Assembly: GCA_039182715.1 (NCBI GenBank)
Contig: JBCDBY010000096.1
Span: 1 to 14,535 of the forward strand
From: JBCDBY01 sp039182715
Lineage (GTDB): Bacteria > Planctomycetota > PLA2
Reading direction: 5' to 3'
DNA length: 14,535 nt
This document shows positions 1-6,231 of this stretch, in pieces; the stretch's first letter is position 1; each line of letters opens with the position of its first letter. Below the pieces are notes generated by a model. The model saw only the letters and a program-made list of their open reading frames with translations, searched no databases and was not told where the DNA came from. The position numbers and the translations under genes are program-made.

Positions 1-134
1 CGCTCCCGAACCGGTTCTCGCTCATGGGAGGCGTGCAGCTGCATCACTTCTCCAACGGCCGCGGACTCAACGTCGGCGACAACCCCGCCCAGAACGAAGC
101 GCGTTTCTGGCTCGGGTTCGGGAGGACGTGGTAA
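1..134 (+). CDS. PagL-like lipid A 3-O-deacylase, C-terminal fragment
   Basis: Only the last 43 codons are present, in the frame beginning at position 3 and ending with TAA at 132-134. The peptide holds His-Phe-Ser-Asn, matching the His-x-Ser-Asn active-site signature of PagL-type acyloxyacyl hydrolases. An Asn-Pro and a Glu 15 residues after the Ser could supply the third member of the His-Ser-Glu triad. It ends Phe-Gly-Arg-Thr-Trp, the aromatic C-terminus typical of outer-membrane beta-barrels. Known family members remove the 3-O-linked acyl chain of lipid A in the outer membrane. The next gene starts 2 nt after this stop, so the two are probably co-transcribed. The assignment rests on the motif in a short fragment, so it is moderately secure. 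Confidence 0.6.
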   Translation, partial: LPNRFSLMGGVQLHHFSNGRGLNVGDNPAQNEARFWLGFGRTW

Positions 135-136
135 CC

Positions 137-589
137 ATGCAGGCCATGGCTCGATCCGTCATGCTGTGCTGCATGCTGGTGTCCTGTTCCAGCGGCGGCG
201 ACTCGCCGTCGCCGTTCGACGATCTCGCGCAGGAGACGCTTCGCAGCGGCGTCGTCACCTTCCGCGTCTGGATCGCGGATACCCCGGCCACGCGGCAGCG
301 GGGGCTCATGGACGCGACGGAAGCGGACCTCGCGACGCGCTCCGACGGCGCGATCCGCGGCATGCTGTTCGTCTTTCCGACCAGCCAGCGCGTCTCGTTC
401 TTCATGCGGGACACCGAGGTGCCGCTCGACCTTGCCTATCTCGATGAGACCGGGCGCATCGTGGAGACACACGCGCTCATCCCGCTGGACGAGACGCCGG
501 TCCCCTCCTCGGTCCCGGTGCGCTACGCGCTCGAAGTGCGCGCCGGACGGCTGCCGATCGGCGTGGGCGACGTGATCGAGCTACCGTGA
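137..589 (+). CDS. DUF192 family lipoprotein
   Basis: A 150-residue protein with a short hydrophobic N-terminus and a lipobox Leu-Val-Ser-Cys (Cys17), so it is probably an outer- or inner-membrane lipoprotein. The rest matches the DUF192 pattern: an early Gly-Leu-Met, then Gly-Met-Leu-Phe-Val-Phe, a Phe-Phe-Met-Arg-Asp-Thr segment, Val-Pro-Leu-Asp, a Tyr-Ala-Leu-Glu-Val-Arg-Ala-Gly turn and a final Gly-Asp-Val-Ile. The biochemical role of DUF192 is not established. I choose ATG 137 because GGAGG at 121-125 sits 11 nt upstream. A GTG at 128 is too close to that site and ATG 146 is too far from it. The gene lies 2 nt behind the PagL-like gene, and its 3' end overlaps the convergent oxidoreductase gene by 9 bp. 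Confidence 0.85.
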   Translation: MQAMARSVMLCCMLVSCSSGGDSPSPFDDLAQETLRSGVVTFRVWIADTPATRQRGLMDATEADLATRSDGAIRGMLFVFPTSQRVSFFMRDTEVPLDLAYLDETGRIVETHALIPLDETPVPSSVPVRYALEVRAGRLPIGVGDVIELP

Positions 590-1696
590 GCGCAAAAACG
601 CCAGCAGCGCCTCGCGCTGCGCCGCGTCGAGCGCCTGGAATGCCTGCCGCACCGCGCGCGCCTCGCCGTCGTGTCGCACGATGGCGTCGAGAATCGTCTC
701 GCTGCGTCCGTCGTGAAAGTACGGCGCCGTGTCGCGCAGCCCCCGGAGCGGCGGCGTGCGGTAGAGCCCGCTTGTCGCCTCGCCCTCGGTGACGCCCTGG
801 AAGCCCGGCGGCTGGACGTCGTGCAGCAGCAGATTCGAATAGAGCTCGATGCCGTCCATCGTGGGGACGTGGCACTTCGCACAGCCGACGCTGGCGAAGA
901 GTGCCTCGCCGGTGCGGGTCTGGTCGGTCTCCGCGCCCTTGGGCGGGAAGTCGAGGAGCTGCAGGAAGAAGACGATGTCGCCCAGATCGGTCTGGTTGAT
1001 CTCGGGGTCGGCGATGCCGTCGGTGTCCGTGGAGAACCCGAACGGGTTGGCGCCGGCCGGCACCGTGATGCCGATCTCGTTGCTCATCGCGTCGCGGACG
1101 AACGAAGCGAGGTCGGGCACCGATGCCTTCCAGCCGAGTCGCCCGATCACGTTGCCGGGCAAGCGATGGGCCACGCCCCGAATGCCGTCCAGGTCGAGAT
1201 CGTCGGGATCCTCGTTCGCGAGGATGGTCGCGTCCGAGATCATCTCGACGAGACCGAGGCCGAGCAGCGTCGGGGAGTTGCGCTCCTCCACGAACGCGAC
1301 TCCCGCCGGGATCTCCTCGCGATCGACGTCGATGCGGTGGTGCGTATGCGCCAGGGCGCCGGTCTCGGGCGGCGGCATGAATCCACCGTTGCCGTCCGGA
1401 ATGGCGGGGCGCTGCACCTGCACGTCGATGCCACCCGCGCCGCCGACGACCGGGTCCTGGTGGCAGGCGCGGCACGAGTCGCCGTTGAAGTGCGGGCCGA
1501 CGCCGGCGTCGTGTCCGAAGTCGCGATCGAACAGCAGGCGGCCGCGCAGGAATCGCGCCTGCTCCGCCTCGCTGAGCGCGCGATGGGGCGCGCCGGCCAC
1601 GCCGCTCGGCGGAATGGGGGCGTCGATCGGCACGAGTCCGGCCGCCACGAACCCGACGAGGACGAGGACGGAGAGCAGGATCGCCGCGCGCTTCAT
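581..1696 (-). CDS. Di-haem oxidoreductase (DHOR family), second of a tandem pair
   Basis: A 371-residue exported c-type cytochrome. It has an N-terminal hydrophobic segment (about residues 4-22) and two CxxCH haem-binding motifs: Cys75-x-x-Cys78-His79 and Cys272-x-x-Cys275-His276. Two Asp-rich loops (about 162-171 and 223-238) and a C-terminal Tyr-Phe-His-Asp-Gly-Arg segment followed by His-Asp-Gly-Glu-Ala are shared with its upstream neighbour. These fit the di-haem 'putative peroxidase' family (DHOR, MauG/CcpA superfamily), whose members act in the periplasm; their substrates are mostly unknown. ATG 1696 forms an ATGA overlap with the stop of the upstream paralogue, and GGAG lies 5 nt before it, so the two are translationally coupled. 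Unlike the paralogue it has no lipobox. The stop at 581-583 lies inside the convergent DUF192 gene. Confidence 0.9.
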   Translation of the reverse strand: MKRAAILLSVLVLVGFVAAGLVPIDAPIPPSGVAGAPHRALSEAEQARFLRGRLLFDRDFGHDAGVGPHFNGDSCRACHQDPVVGGAGGIDVQVQRPAIPDGNGGFMPPPETGALAHTHHRIDVDREEIPAGVAFVEERNSPTLLGLGLVEMISDATILANEDPDDLDLDGIRGVAHRLPGNVIGRLGWKASVPDLASFVRDAMSNEIGITVPAGANPFGFSTDTDGIADPEINQTDLGDIVFFLQLLDFPPKGAETDQTRTGEALFASVGCAKCHVPTMDGIELYSNLLLHDVQPPGFQGVTEGEATSGLYRTPPLRGLRDTAPYFHDGRSETILDAIVRHDGEARAVRQAFQALDAAQREALLAFLRSR

Positions 1697-2850
1697 CGGG
1701 TCTCCAAAAACGCAAGGATCGCCGCGCGATCGGCCGGCGACAGCGCGACGTACGCATCGCGACTCGACTGCGCCTCCCCGCCGTGCAGCCGAATGGCGGC
1801 GTCCACCGTGTCGGCGCGGCCGTCGTGCAGGTAGGGTGCGTGGTGTCGCAGGCCCCACAGCGGCGCGGTGCGGAACTCGCGCCCCGTCGCCACGCCGTCC
1901 CGCACGCCATCGGCGCGTTCGTCGCCCATGTCGTGCAAGAGCAGGTCGGTGTAGGCGAAGACCGGGTCTCCGCTCCGCACGAGGTTCGGCACATGGCAGG
2001 CCGCGCAGCCGACCTGGTCGAAGAGCGCTTCGCCGCGGGTCGCTTCCGCGTCCATGGGCAGCGGCGCCGGGGGCGCGAGCTCGCGCACGAAGAAGACGAG
2101 GTCGAAGAGGTCCTCGTTGGAAAGTTCGGGGTCAGGGCTGCCGTCCTCGTCGGTGGTGGACGTCTCGGGTGCGTTCTGCTGGGCGATGAATCGGAATCCG
2201 GTGCCCGGCGGGATACGCAGCGGATCGGTCGTAATCCCCATGTGGTTGAAGATCGGGCCGCGCACGAAGGCGACGAGGCTGCCCGACTGCGCCTTGTAGC
2301 CGAAGCGGCCGATGCGCGTGTCGTCGATGTTCATGCGGCCGCTGATACCGTCGCGATCCGCATCGTTGGGGTCGTGACGGGCGATGATGTCGAAGTCGTC
2401 GATTCGCTCGAGCAATCCGAGGCCGAACATCGGCGGTGCATTGCGCTGCGCTTTGATCGTCGCGTCGGCCGGCATCGGCTCCCGGACCGAACGTTCGTAC
2501 GAGAAGTTTCGGAGGACGAGCCGGCCATCCGGGAGGACGGGCTGGAAGCCGCCGCCGTCACCGTTTCCGAGGATCTGGAAGTTGCGGTACAGCGGCGCCG
2601 ATCCACCGGTCGTCGGAATGGAGTGGCAAGAGCGGCAGGAGGAGGTGTTGAACTCGGGCCCGTGGCCTTCGGTGCGCGTGAAACGCCGCTCGAACACGGC
2701 AAGCCCGCGCTCGAAGGTCTCGCGCTGGTCGATGGACAAGCCGGGATTCGGGTCGCCCAGCTGCGGCACCGGTTCGGGTGCGGGCGCGGACCCGCCGCCT
2801 CCGCACGCGACGAGCAGACCGAGGACGACAACACACGTTCGAATCACCAC
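1693..2850 (-). CDS. Di-haem oxidoreductase (DHOR family) lipoprotein
   Basis: Up to 385 residues. A signal peptide ends in the lipobox Leu-Val-Ala-Cys (Cys16), followed by a Gly/Pro-rich tether. Two haem c motifs are present: Cys72-x-x-Cys75-His76 and Cys282-x-x-Cys285-His286. The C-terminal region has Tyr-Leu-His-Asp-Gly-Arg and His-Gly-Gly-Glu-Ala, as in the downstream copy, and both carry a Phe-Gly/Leu-Gly-Leu-Leu/Val-Glu motif in the middle. The pair therefore looks like a tandem duplication, now clearly diverged, with one lipid-anchored and one soluble or uncleaved product. DHOR genes are often found near metal-uptake genes in other bacteria, but none is visible here. Two in-frame GTG codons are possible starts. 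The one at 2847 overlaps the stop of the short leader ORF as GTGA and is attractive for coupled translation; neither GTG has its own Shine-Dalgarno. Confidence 0.9.
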   Translation of the reverse strand: MVIRTCVVVLGLLVACGGGGSAPAPEPVPQLGDPNPGLSIDQRETFERGLAVFERRFTRTEGHGPEFNTSSCRSCHSIPTTGGSAPLYRNFQILGNGDGGGFQPVLPDGRLVLRNFSYERSVREPMPADATIKAQRNAPPMFGLGLLERIDDFDIIARHDPNDADRDGISGRMNIDDTRIGRFGYKAQSGSLVAFVRGPIFNHMGITTDPLRIPPGTGFRFIAQQNAPETSTTDEDGSPDPELSNEDLFDLVFFVRELAPPAPLPMDAEATRGEALFDQVGCAACHVPNLVRSGDPVFAYTDLLLHDMGDERADGVRDGVATGREFRTAPLWGLRHHAPYLHDGRADTVDAAIRLHGGEAQSSRDAYVALSPADRAAILAFLETR

Positions 2851-2906
2851 CGAGGCACCAGTGTAAACAGTCGGCTGCCCAACCCGAACGCGTGATCGGT
2901 TTTCAC
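2844..2906 (-). CDS. Candidate 20-codon leader peptide ORF upstream of the di-haem oxidoreductases
   Basis: On the minus strand a perfect AGGAGG (2921-2916) is followed after 9 nt by GTG (2906-2904). This opens a 20-codon frame that ends in TGA at 2846-2844. The TGA overlaps the GTG at 2847 that can start the oxidoreductase gene, giving a GTGA junction like the ATGA between the two oxidoreductases. The strongest ribosome-binding site of the operon thus serves this mini-ORF and not the enzyme gene, which suggests translation passing from leader to enzyme. The start codon lies inside one arm of a dyad (2888-2910). The peptide ends in alternating hydrophobics and Pro-Arg-Trp. That also resembles the end of an outer-membrane barrel, so a gene remnant is an alternative. 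Confidence 0.5.
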   Translation of the reverse strand: MKTDHAFGLGSRLFTLVPRW

Positions 2907-2910
2907 GCGT
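2888..2910. promoter_or_regulatory. Perfect 8-bp dyad covering the leader-ORF start
   Basis: ACGCGTGA (2888-2895) and TCACGCGT (2903-2910) are separated by 7 nt. In the minus-strand transcript this hairpin would trap the GTG start of the leader ORF just after its AGGAGG. It could be an RNA switch on leader translation or a second copy of a protein site; it shares the ACGCG core with the neighbouring dyad at 2931-2950. Confidence 0.45.
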
Positions 2911-2930
2911 CCGTACCTCCTAAGTGTTTT

Positions 2931-2950
2931 TCGCGTTTGTCAAAACGCGA
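2931..2950. promoter_or_regulatory. Perfect 8-bp dyad, operator-like
   Basis: TCGCGTTT, a 4-nt spacer GTCA, then AAACGCGA form a perfect inverted repeat in the gap between the divergent oxidoreductase operon and the HEAT-repeat gene. On the minus strand it contains TTGACA (2943-2938), an exact sigma-70 -35 hexamer, although I find no matching -10 at the usual distance. No T-run follows it on either strand, so a repressor or activator site is more likely than a terminator. Confidence 0.5.
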
Positions 2951-3064
2951 GTGTTACGACTTCTTGACGCGCGAATGCGCCTCCACGTTCGTCTGTATAG
3001 GTGAACGGAAGCGACATGCGCGACACGTGCGTATCGCTCATGTCCCGAGGAAGAGGAGGAACGA

Positions 3065-3856
3065 ATGCGATTTGGATTGCTGGTCGTTCTGGCCACTCTG
3101 TGGGGAGCCACGAACGCGTGGGCGGAACCGGCGCTCGTCGTCAAGTCGACGGGTGATCTCAAGAAGGCGCTGGGCGCGAAGGACTACGCCCAGGCGCGCA
3201 CCTGCCTGGAGCGGGTGAAGGTCGACTACAAGATGGACGAAGCGACCGAAGCCAACCGCAAGGCCGCCGTCGCCGCGGTCGGCAAGGCGGCTGGCTCATC
3301 GGACAAGAAGTTGCGCTTTGCCGCGTTCGACGTGCTCGCGGAGTGGAAGGCGAAGGGCTCCGGCAAGTACCTGCGCAAGTGGCTGAAAGCGCCGAAGAAG
3401 GGCATCGTCTCGCAGAGCACGCTCAAGGCGATCGACACCTGCGGCACGATCGCCGATGCCGGGATGCTCTCGTCGATGCGCAAGCTGGCGGACCACAAGA
3501 ACATCCAGGTGGCGGTCGCGGCCACGCGCGCGCTCGGTGGCTATCGCACGCTCAACGTTGCGAAGCGCAAGAAGCTCGCGTTCGAGCTGGTGAAGCGCAT
3601 GGAGAAGCTGCAGGGCGGCAACGGCTCGCGCGGCTGGGGCCGAGGCGGCCCCTCGACGGACAAGACGGAGGATCAGGACGGCCACCACGGCGACACGCGG
3701 CCGGGCCAGACGGCCATGGAGCGGCGTCGTACGCTGCTCTCCGCCACCGGCGCGGCGCTGCGTCAGCTCACCGGCGAAACCATGAGCAGCACCGCCGAGT
3801 GGACCGGCTGGCGTCACCGCAACAAGAAGGAGCGTGATCCTTTCCAGAATGGGTAG
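3065..3856 (+). CDS. Secreted HEAT-repeat-like protein
   Basis: A 263-residue protein with a clear signal peptide (cleavage after Ala-Trp-Ala, residue 20). Residues about 60-180 form paired amphipathic helices of HEAT type, with Ala/Leu-rich pairs such as Lys-Leu-Arg-Phe-Ala-Ala-Phe-Asp-Val-Leu and Val-Ala-Val-Ala-Ala-Thr-Arg-Ala-Leu-Gly. A Gly/Asp/His-rich insertion (about 184-216) follows. The C-terminal helix reads Ala-Leu-Arg-Gln-Leu-Thr-Gly and leads into Trp-x-x-Trp, a tail that recurs in planctomycete HEAT proteins. The role is unknown; such repeats mediate protein contacts, here presumably in the periplasm. The start is well supported by AGGAGG (3054-3059) 5 nt before the ATG. It resembles the protein at 8820-9512 in architecture and tail. 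Confidence 0.8.
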   Translation: MRFGLLVVLATLWGATNAWAEPALVVKSTGDLKKALGAKDYAQARTCLERVKVDYKMDEATEANRKAAVAAVGKAAGSSDKKLRFAAFDVLAEWKAKGSGKYLRKWLKAPKKGIVSQSTLKAIDTCGTIADAGMLSSMRKLADHKNIQVAVAATRALGGYRTLNVAKRKKLAFELVKRMEKLQGGNGSRGWGRGGPSTDKTEDQDGHHGDTRPGQTAMERRRTLLSATGAALRQLTGETMSSTAEWTGWRHRNKKERDPFQNG

Positions 3857-3927
3857 CGCTTGGGCGGGACTCCTTGGGCTGCGGGTTGCTAGGCCGTTGG
3901 CTTGGGACTTCTGCTGCTTTCGATTTC

Positions 3928-3965
3928 GCGCTGAGGTCGCGGAGGTGCGCTGAGTTCGCGGAGGG
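3928..3965. repeat. Tandem 19-bp repeat, two copies
   Basis: GCGCTGAGGTCGCGGAGGT (3928-3946) is followed directly by GCGCTGAGTTCGCGGAGGG (3947-3965), with 17 of 19 positions identical. It lies in the 256-bp gap between the HEAT-repeat gene and the cupin gene. Otherwise this gap shows only the cupin's -10-like box and no convincing gene or terminator. Unlike the neighbouring coding sequence it is G/T-biased on the plus strand. Similar short CGCGGAGG-type units occur dispersed in intergenic DNA of several phyla, as I recall; I could not check that here. Confidence 0.7.
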
Positions 3966-4100
3966 GCTTTGGACTCCGGGCGTCGGACTGCGAAGTGTGG
4001 TCGCCGGCCTCCTGGCGTCGCGGTGAATGGGATTGGGAGCAACGAGACTCTCGCTGCTCCTGGCGCCTGGCTGAACAGCTCGGGCGCGGGTGGTGTCCCG

Positions 4101-4112
4101 TATCCTCTCCGC
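4101..4112 (+). promoter_or_regulatory. -10-like box for leaderless cupin transcript
   Basis: TATCCT (4101-4106) stands exactly 6 nt before the ATG at 4113, so transcription would begin at or next to the start codon. No Shine-Dalgarno is present. The same arrangement recurs at five other genes in this window. Confidence 0.5.
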
Positions 4113-4475
4113 ATGCAACGCGTGCGCGCCCGGGACTGCGAAGAGATCACGGCTCAGGACGGCTGCCGTCTGCGGGAGCTGCTCCATCCCGACAAGGATG
4201 ACAGCGGTGTCCCGTATTCCCTGGCGCTCGCCCGCATCGATCCGGGCGGCGCCACCGACCCGCACAAGCTGCTCGGGCACCGGGAGGTCTATCTGATCCT
4301 CGAAGGCGAGGGCGAGATGCACATCGGCGACGAGGTGGAAGCGGTCGGTCCGGGGGACGCGATCGTGATTCCCGCGGACGCGGTGCAGTGGATCGCCAAC
4401 ACCGGCGAGACTTCGCTGCGCTTCGCCTGTCTCGTCGATCCGCCCTGGCAATCCGAGACGGACGTTTCTGCCTAA
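4113..4475 (+). CDS. Single-domain cupin protein
   Basis: A 120-residue cytoplasmic protein forming one cupin barrel. Motif 1 is visible as Pro-His51, His56-x-Glu58 and the Leu-Glu-Gly-Glu-Gly turn. It is followed by Met-His-Ile-Gly-Asp-Glu and then motif 2, Gly-Pro-Gly-Asp-Ala-Ile-Val-Ile-Pro. In motif 2 the usual metal-binding His is Gln92 (Val-Gln-Trp-Ile-Ala-Asn-Thr-Gly). This Gln with a downstream Leu-Val-Asp-Pro-x-Trp is, to my knowledge, a recurrent cupin subgroup and not a lesion. Substrate unknown: cupins range from sugar isomerases to dioxygenases and ligand sensors. The upstream frame stays open to 3969, but ATG 4113 matches the conserved start of the fold and has a -10 box 6 nt before it. 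The end overlaps the convergent SDR gene by 4 bp. Confidence 0.85.
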   Translation: MQRVRARDCEEITAQDGCRLRELLHPDKDDSGVPYSLALARIDPGGATDPHKLLGHREVYLILEGEGEMHIGDEVEAVGPGDAIVIPADAVQWIANTGETSLRFACLVDPPWQSETDVSA

Positions 4476-5254
4476 CGCTTCCGGTTCACCTTCTTGAGCT
4501 CCCCGAACGGCTCGGGCAGCGACCAGCCTCCGTCGCACACGAGGATGCTCCCGGTCAGAAACGCGGCATCGTCGCTGGCGGCGTAGCAGACCATGCGCGC
4601 GATCTCCTCCGTCGTGCCCTTGCGGCCCAGCGGGAGCTGCTTCATCAGCTCCGCCTCCATCTCCTCTGAGGGCCAGAGTCGATCGGCGGCACCCTCGCTC
4701 TGAAACGGTCCCGGCGAGATGGCGTTGACCCGGATACGGTGCTCCGCCCACTCCGCGGCGAGCGTCTTGGTCATCGACTCCACGCCCGCCTTGGCGCACG
4801 CCGAATGCACGACGCCCGGCTTTCCGGTGAAGGCGTAGGGCGCCGAGATGTTCACGATGGCGCCGCCGTCGTCTCGCATGCGGCGCGCGCACTCCCGCGA
4901 CATGTAGAAGACGCCGTTGAGAGCGACGTCGATGACGGTGCGGAACGCCTTGGGCGCCAGCATCAGGGAGGGGCGAATGAAGTTGCCGGCGGCGTTGTTG
5001 ATCAGCACGTCGACGCGTGCGAGCGACCGGACGACCTCCTTGACCTGCGCGGGCTCGCGGACATCGAGCGCGACGGACGTGACGGCGAACCCGTCGCGCT
5101 CCCCGCGTGCGCGCAGCTCGGCGTGGTTCGCCACGTCGCGGCTGGCGCACACGACGTGGGCCCCGCGCTGTCCCAGTTGTGTCGAGATGGCGAGGCCGAG
5201 CCCCGTCCCGCCTCCGGTGACGATGGCCGTCCGGCCGGCGAAGTCCTGCTGCAT
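4472..5254 (-). CDS. Short-chain dehydrogenase, 2,4-dienoyl-CoA reductase type
   Basis: A 260-residue SDR. The nucleotide-binding Thr-Gly-Gly-Gly-Thr-Gly-Leu-Gly is at 13-20 and Asn-Asn-Ala-Ala-Gly-Asn-Phe at 86-92. In place of the classical Tyr-x-x-x-Lys there is Ser151-x-x-x-Lys155. A Tyr at 140 sits in a Pro-Tyr-Ala-x-Thr-Gly segment, and Asn113 precedes Gly-Val-Phe. This arrangement, with Ala-Lys-Ala-Gly-Val-Glu-Ser-Met-Thr-Lys, Ala-Ala-Glu-Trp and Pro-Gly-Pro, is that of NADPH-dependent 2,4-dienoyl-CoA reductases (mitochondrial/peroxisomal DECR and bacterial FadH-like SDRs). These reduce 2,4-dienoyl-CoA during oxidation of unsaturated fatty acids. ATG 5254 lies 10 nt after the stop of the upstream hydrolase gene, so the two form an operon. 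Another acyl-CoA or 3-oxoacyl reductase role remains possible. Confidence 0.85.
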   Translation of the reverse strand: MQQDFAGRTAIVTGGGTGLGLAISTQLGQRGAHVVCASRDVANHAELRARGERDGFAVTSVALDVREPAQVKEVVRSLARVDVLINNAAGNFIRPSLMLAPKAFRTVIDVALNGVFYMSRECARRMRDDGGAIVNISAPYAFTGKPGVVHSACAKAGVESMTKTLAAEWAEHRIRVNAISPGPFQSEGAADRLWPSEEMEAELMKQLPLGRKGTTEEIARMVCYAASDDAAFLTGSILVCDGGWSLPEPFGELKKVNRKR

Positions 5255-5264
5255 GCGCGGCAGA

Positions 5265-6200
5265 CTAACCGGATTCGCGGATGAAGCGCGCCAGCCTTTC
5301 GACGAGGGGCAGCGTCGTGCGAGGGGAGAGCACGTTCCCCGCCAACACGTGACGATTGGGGTCATCGGTCACGAAGGGCTCGACGACCACGTTCGTGCCG
5401 GCAAGCAGCGTACGCGTGAAGTCCGCGCGCACGACGCGGTCGGCGTCGTCGACCAGGCAGAGCACGGGCGCCCCGATGGCATCGAAGTCGGAGGCGACCG
5501 CCGCCTCGACGATCGACGCCATCTCGAACAGCACGGGGCTGGGATAGCGCGTTGTCCACCAGCGCGCCATCTCTTCGTTGGCCGGCTCGAAGCTGTGCTC
5601 GGGAATGAAGATCGGCGCGACGAGGGGCGCCCAGGGCCAGCGCAGAATGCGCGCCATGGGGTCCGACTCGCGGAAATTGGGAGAGAGCAGAATGCACGCC
5701 TGCAGCTCTGCCGTCTTCTCGTGCGCGAGGTAGAGCGACGCCAGGGTCGCGCCCGTCGACGTGCCGATGACCACGACGCGTTCACCGAGGCGTCGCCCGA
5801 TGGCCACCGCCTCGGCGGTATCGCGATACCACTGCGTCGCCGACGCCGCGCCCAGCGCCTCCGAGCCGAGTCCGTGACCGTCCAGTCGCGTGAAGTAGAG
5901 ATTGGCGTCGAGCATCTGCGCGAGCAGGGCACAGGCGGGATTGATCTCGATGCGCGTCGCGGAGAAGCCGTGGAGGTAGACGAGCGCGAGCTTCGTGCGC
6001 CGCTTCGACTGCGGGTCGCGCCAGACGATCGTCTTGGCGACCGCGGGCGGGACGTCGCGTTCGCGGTCGCGGAGGTAGGTGTCGAGGTCGTCGGGCAGCG
6101 TGATGTCGACCGGAGCAGCATCGAACCCGGCCCGCGGTCCGACGGCGATCAGGATCACCAGGATGACCAACGCAAGGAGGATACGGCGCGCTCTTCTCAC
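5265..6200 (-). CDS. Membrane-anchored alpha/beta hydrolase
   Basis: A 311-residue protein with an Arg-rich start and a hydrophobic segment (about residues 7-21) acting as an anchor or uncleaved signal. The hydrolase fold shows an oxyanion-hole His-Gly-Phe (77-79), Asp-Gly-His-Gly (107-110) and a nucleophile elbow Gly-Thr-Ser148-Thr-Gly. A candidate acid, Asp254, precedes Arg-Val-Val, and the likely catalytic His284 is near the end, so a complete Ser-Asp-His triad can be proposed. Substrate unknown. The Asp-Gly-His-Gly and lid region resemble serine aminopeptidase/monoacylglycerol-lipase-like enzymes. Together with the downstream dienoyl-CoA reductase, a lipid ester or acyl substrate is a reasonable inference. 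The start is GTG at 6200, with TAGAGT exactly 6 nt upstream and no Shine-Dalgarno. Confidence 0.85.
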   Translation of the reverse strand: MRRARRILLALVILVILIAVGPRAGFDAAPVDITLPDDLDTYLRDRERDVPPAVAKTIVWRDPQSKRRTKLALVYLHGFSATRIEINPACALLAQMLDANLYFTRLDGHGLGSEALGAASATQWYRDTAEAVAIGRRLGERVVVIGTSTGATLASLYLAHEKTAELQACILLSPNFRESDPMARILRWPWAPLVAPIFIPEHSFEPANEEMARWWTTRYPSPVLFEMASIVEAAVASDFDAIGAPVLCLVDDADRVVRADFTRTLLAGTNVVVEPFVTDDPNRHVLAGNVLSPRTTLPLVERLARFIRESG

Positions 6201-6231
6201 GCGCCCACTCTAGCTGCTACGGTTTCGCCCC
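6201..6231. promoter_or_regulatory. 31-bp divergent leaderless promoter pair (hydrolase / LpxR)
   Basis: Only 31 bp separate the divergent start codons at 6200 and 6232. Minus strand: TAGAGT (6212-6207) stands 6 nt before the GTG. Plus strand: TACGGT (6218-6223) stands 8 nt before the ATG. No Shine-Dalgarno exists for either gene and any -35 element would fall inside the opposite coding region. Confidence 0.5.

Noticed and set aside
2931..2950. The perfect dyad as an intrinsic terminator
   Set aside because: No T-run follows on either strand, and it lies upstream of both divergent genes rather than after a gene end.
2964..3001. TTGACG (2964) and TATAGG (2996) as a sigma-70 promoter for the HEAT gene
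   Set aside because: The spacer is 26 nt, far longer than the 16-18 nt required, and no better partner exists for either element.
3857..4112. A terminator or small gene after the first HEAT-repeat gene
   Set aside because: I find no stable hairpin with a T-run and no ORF with a start signal. Upstream in-frame extension of the cupin to 3969 lacks conserved sequence and a ribosome-binding site.
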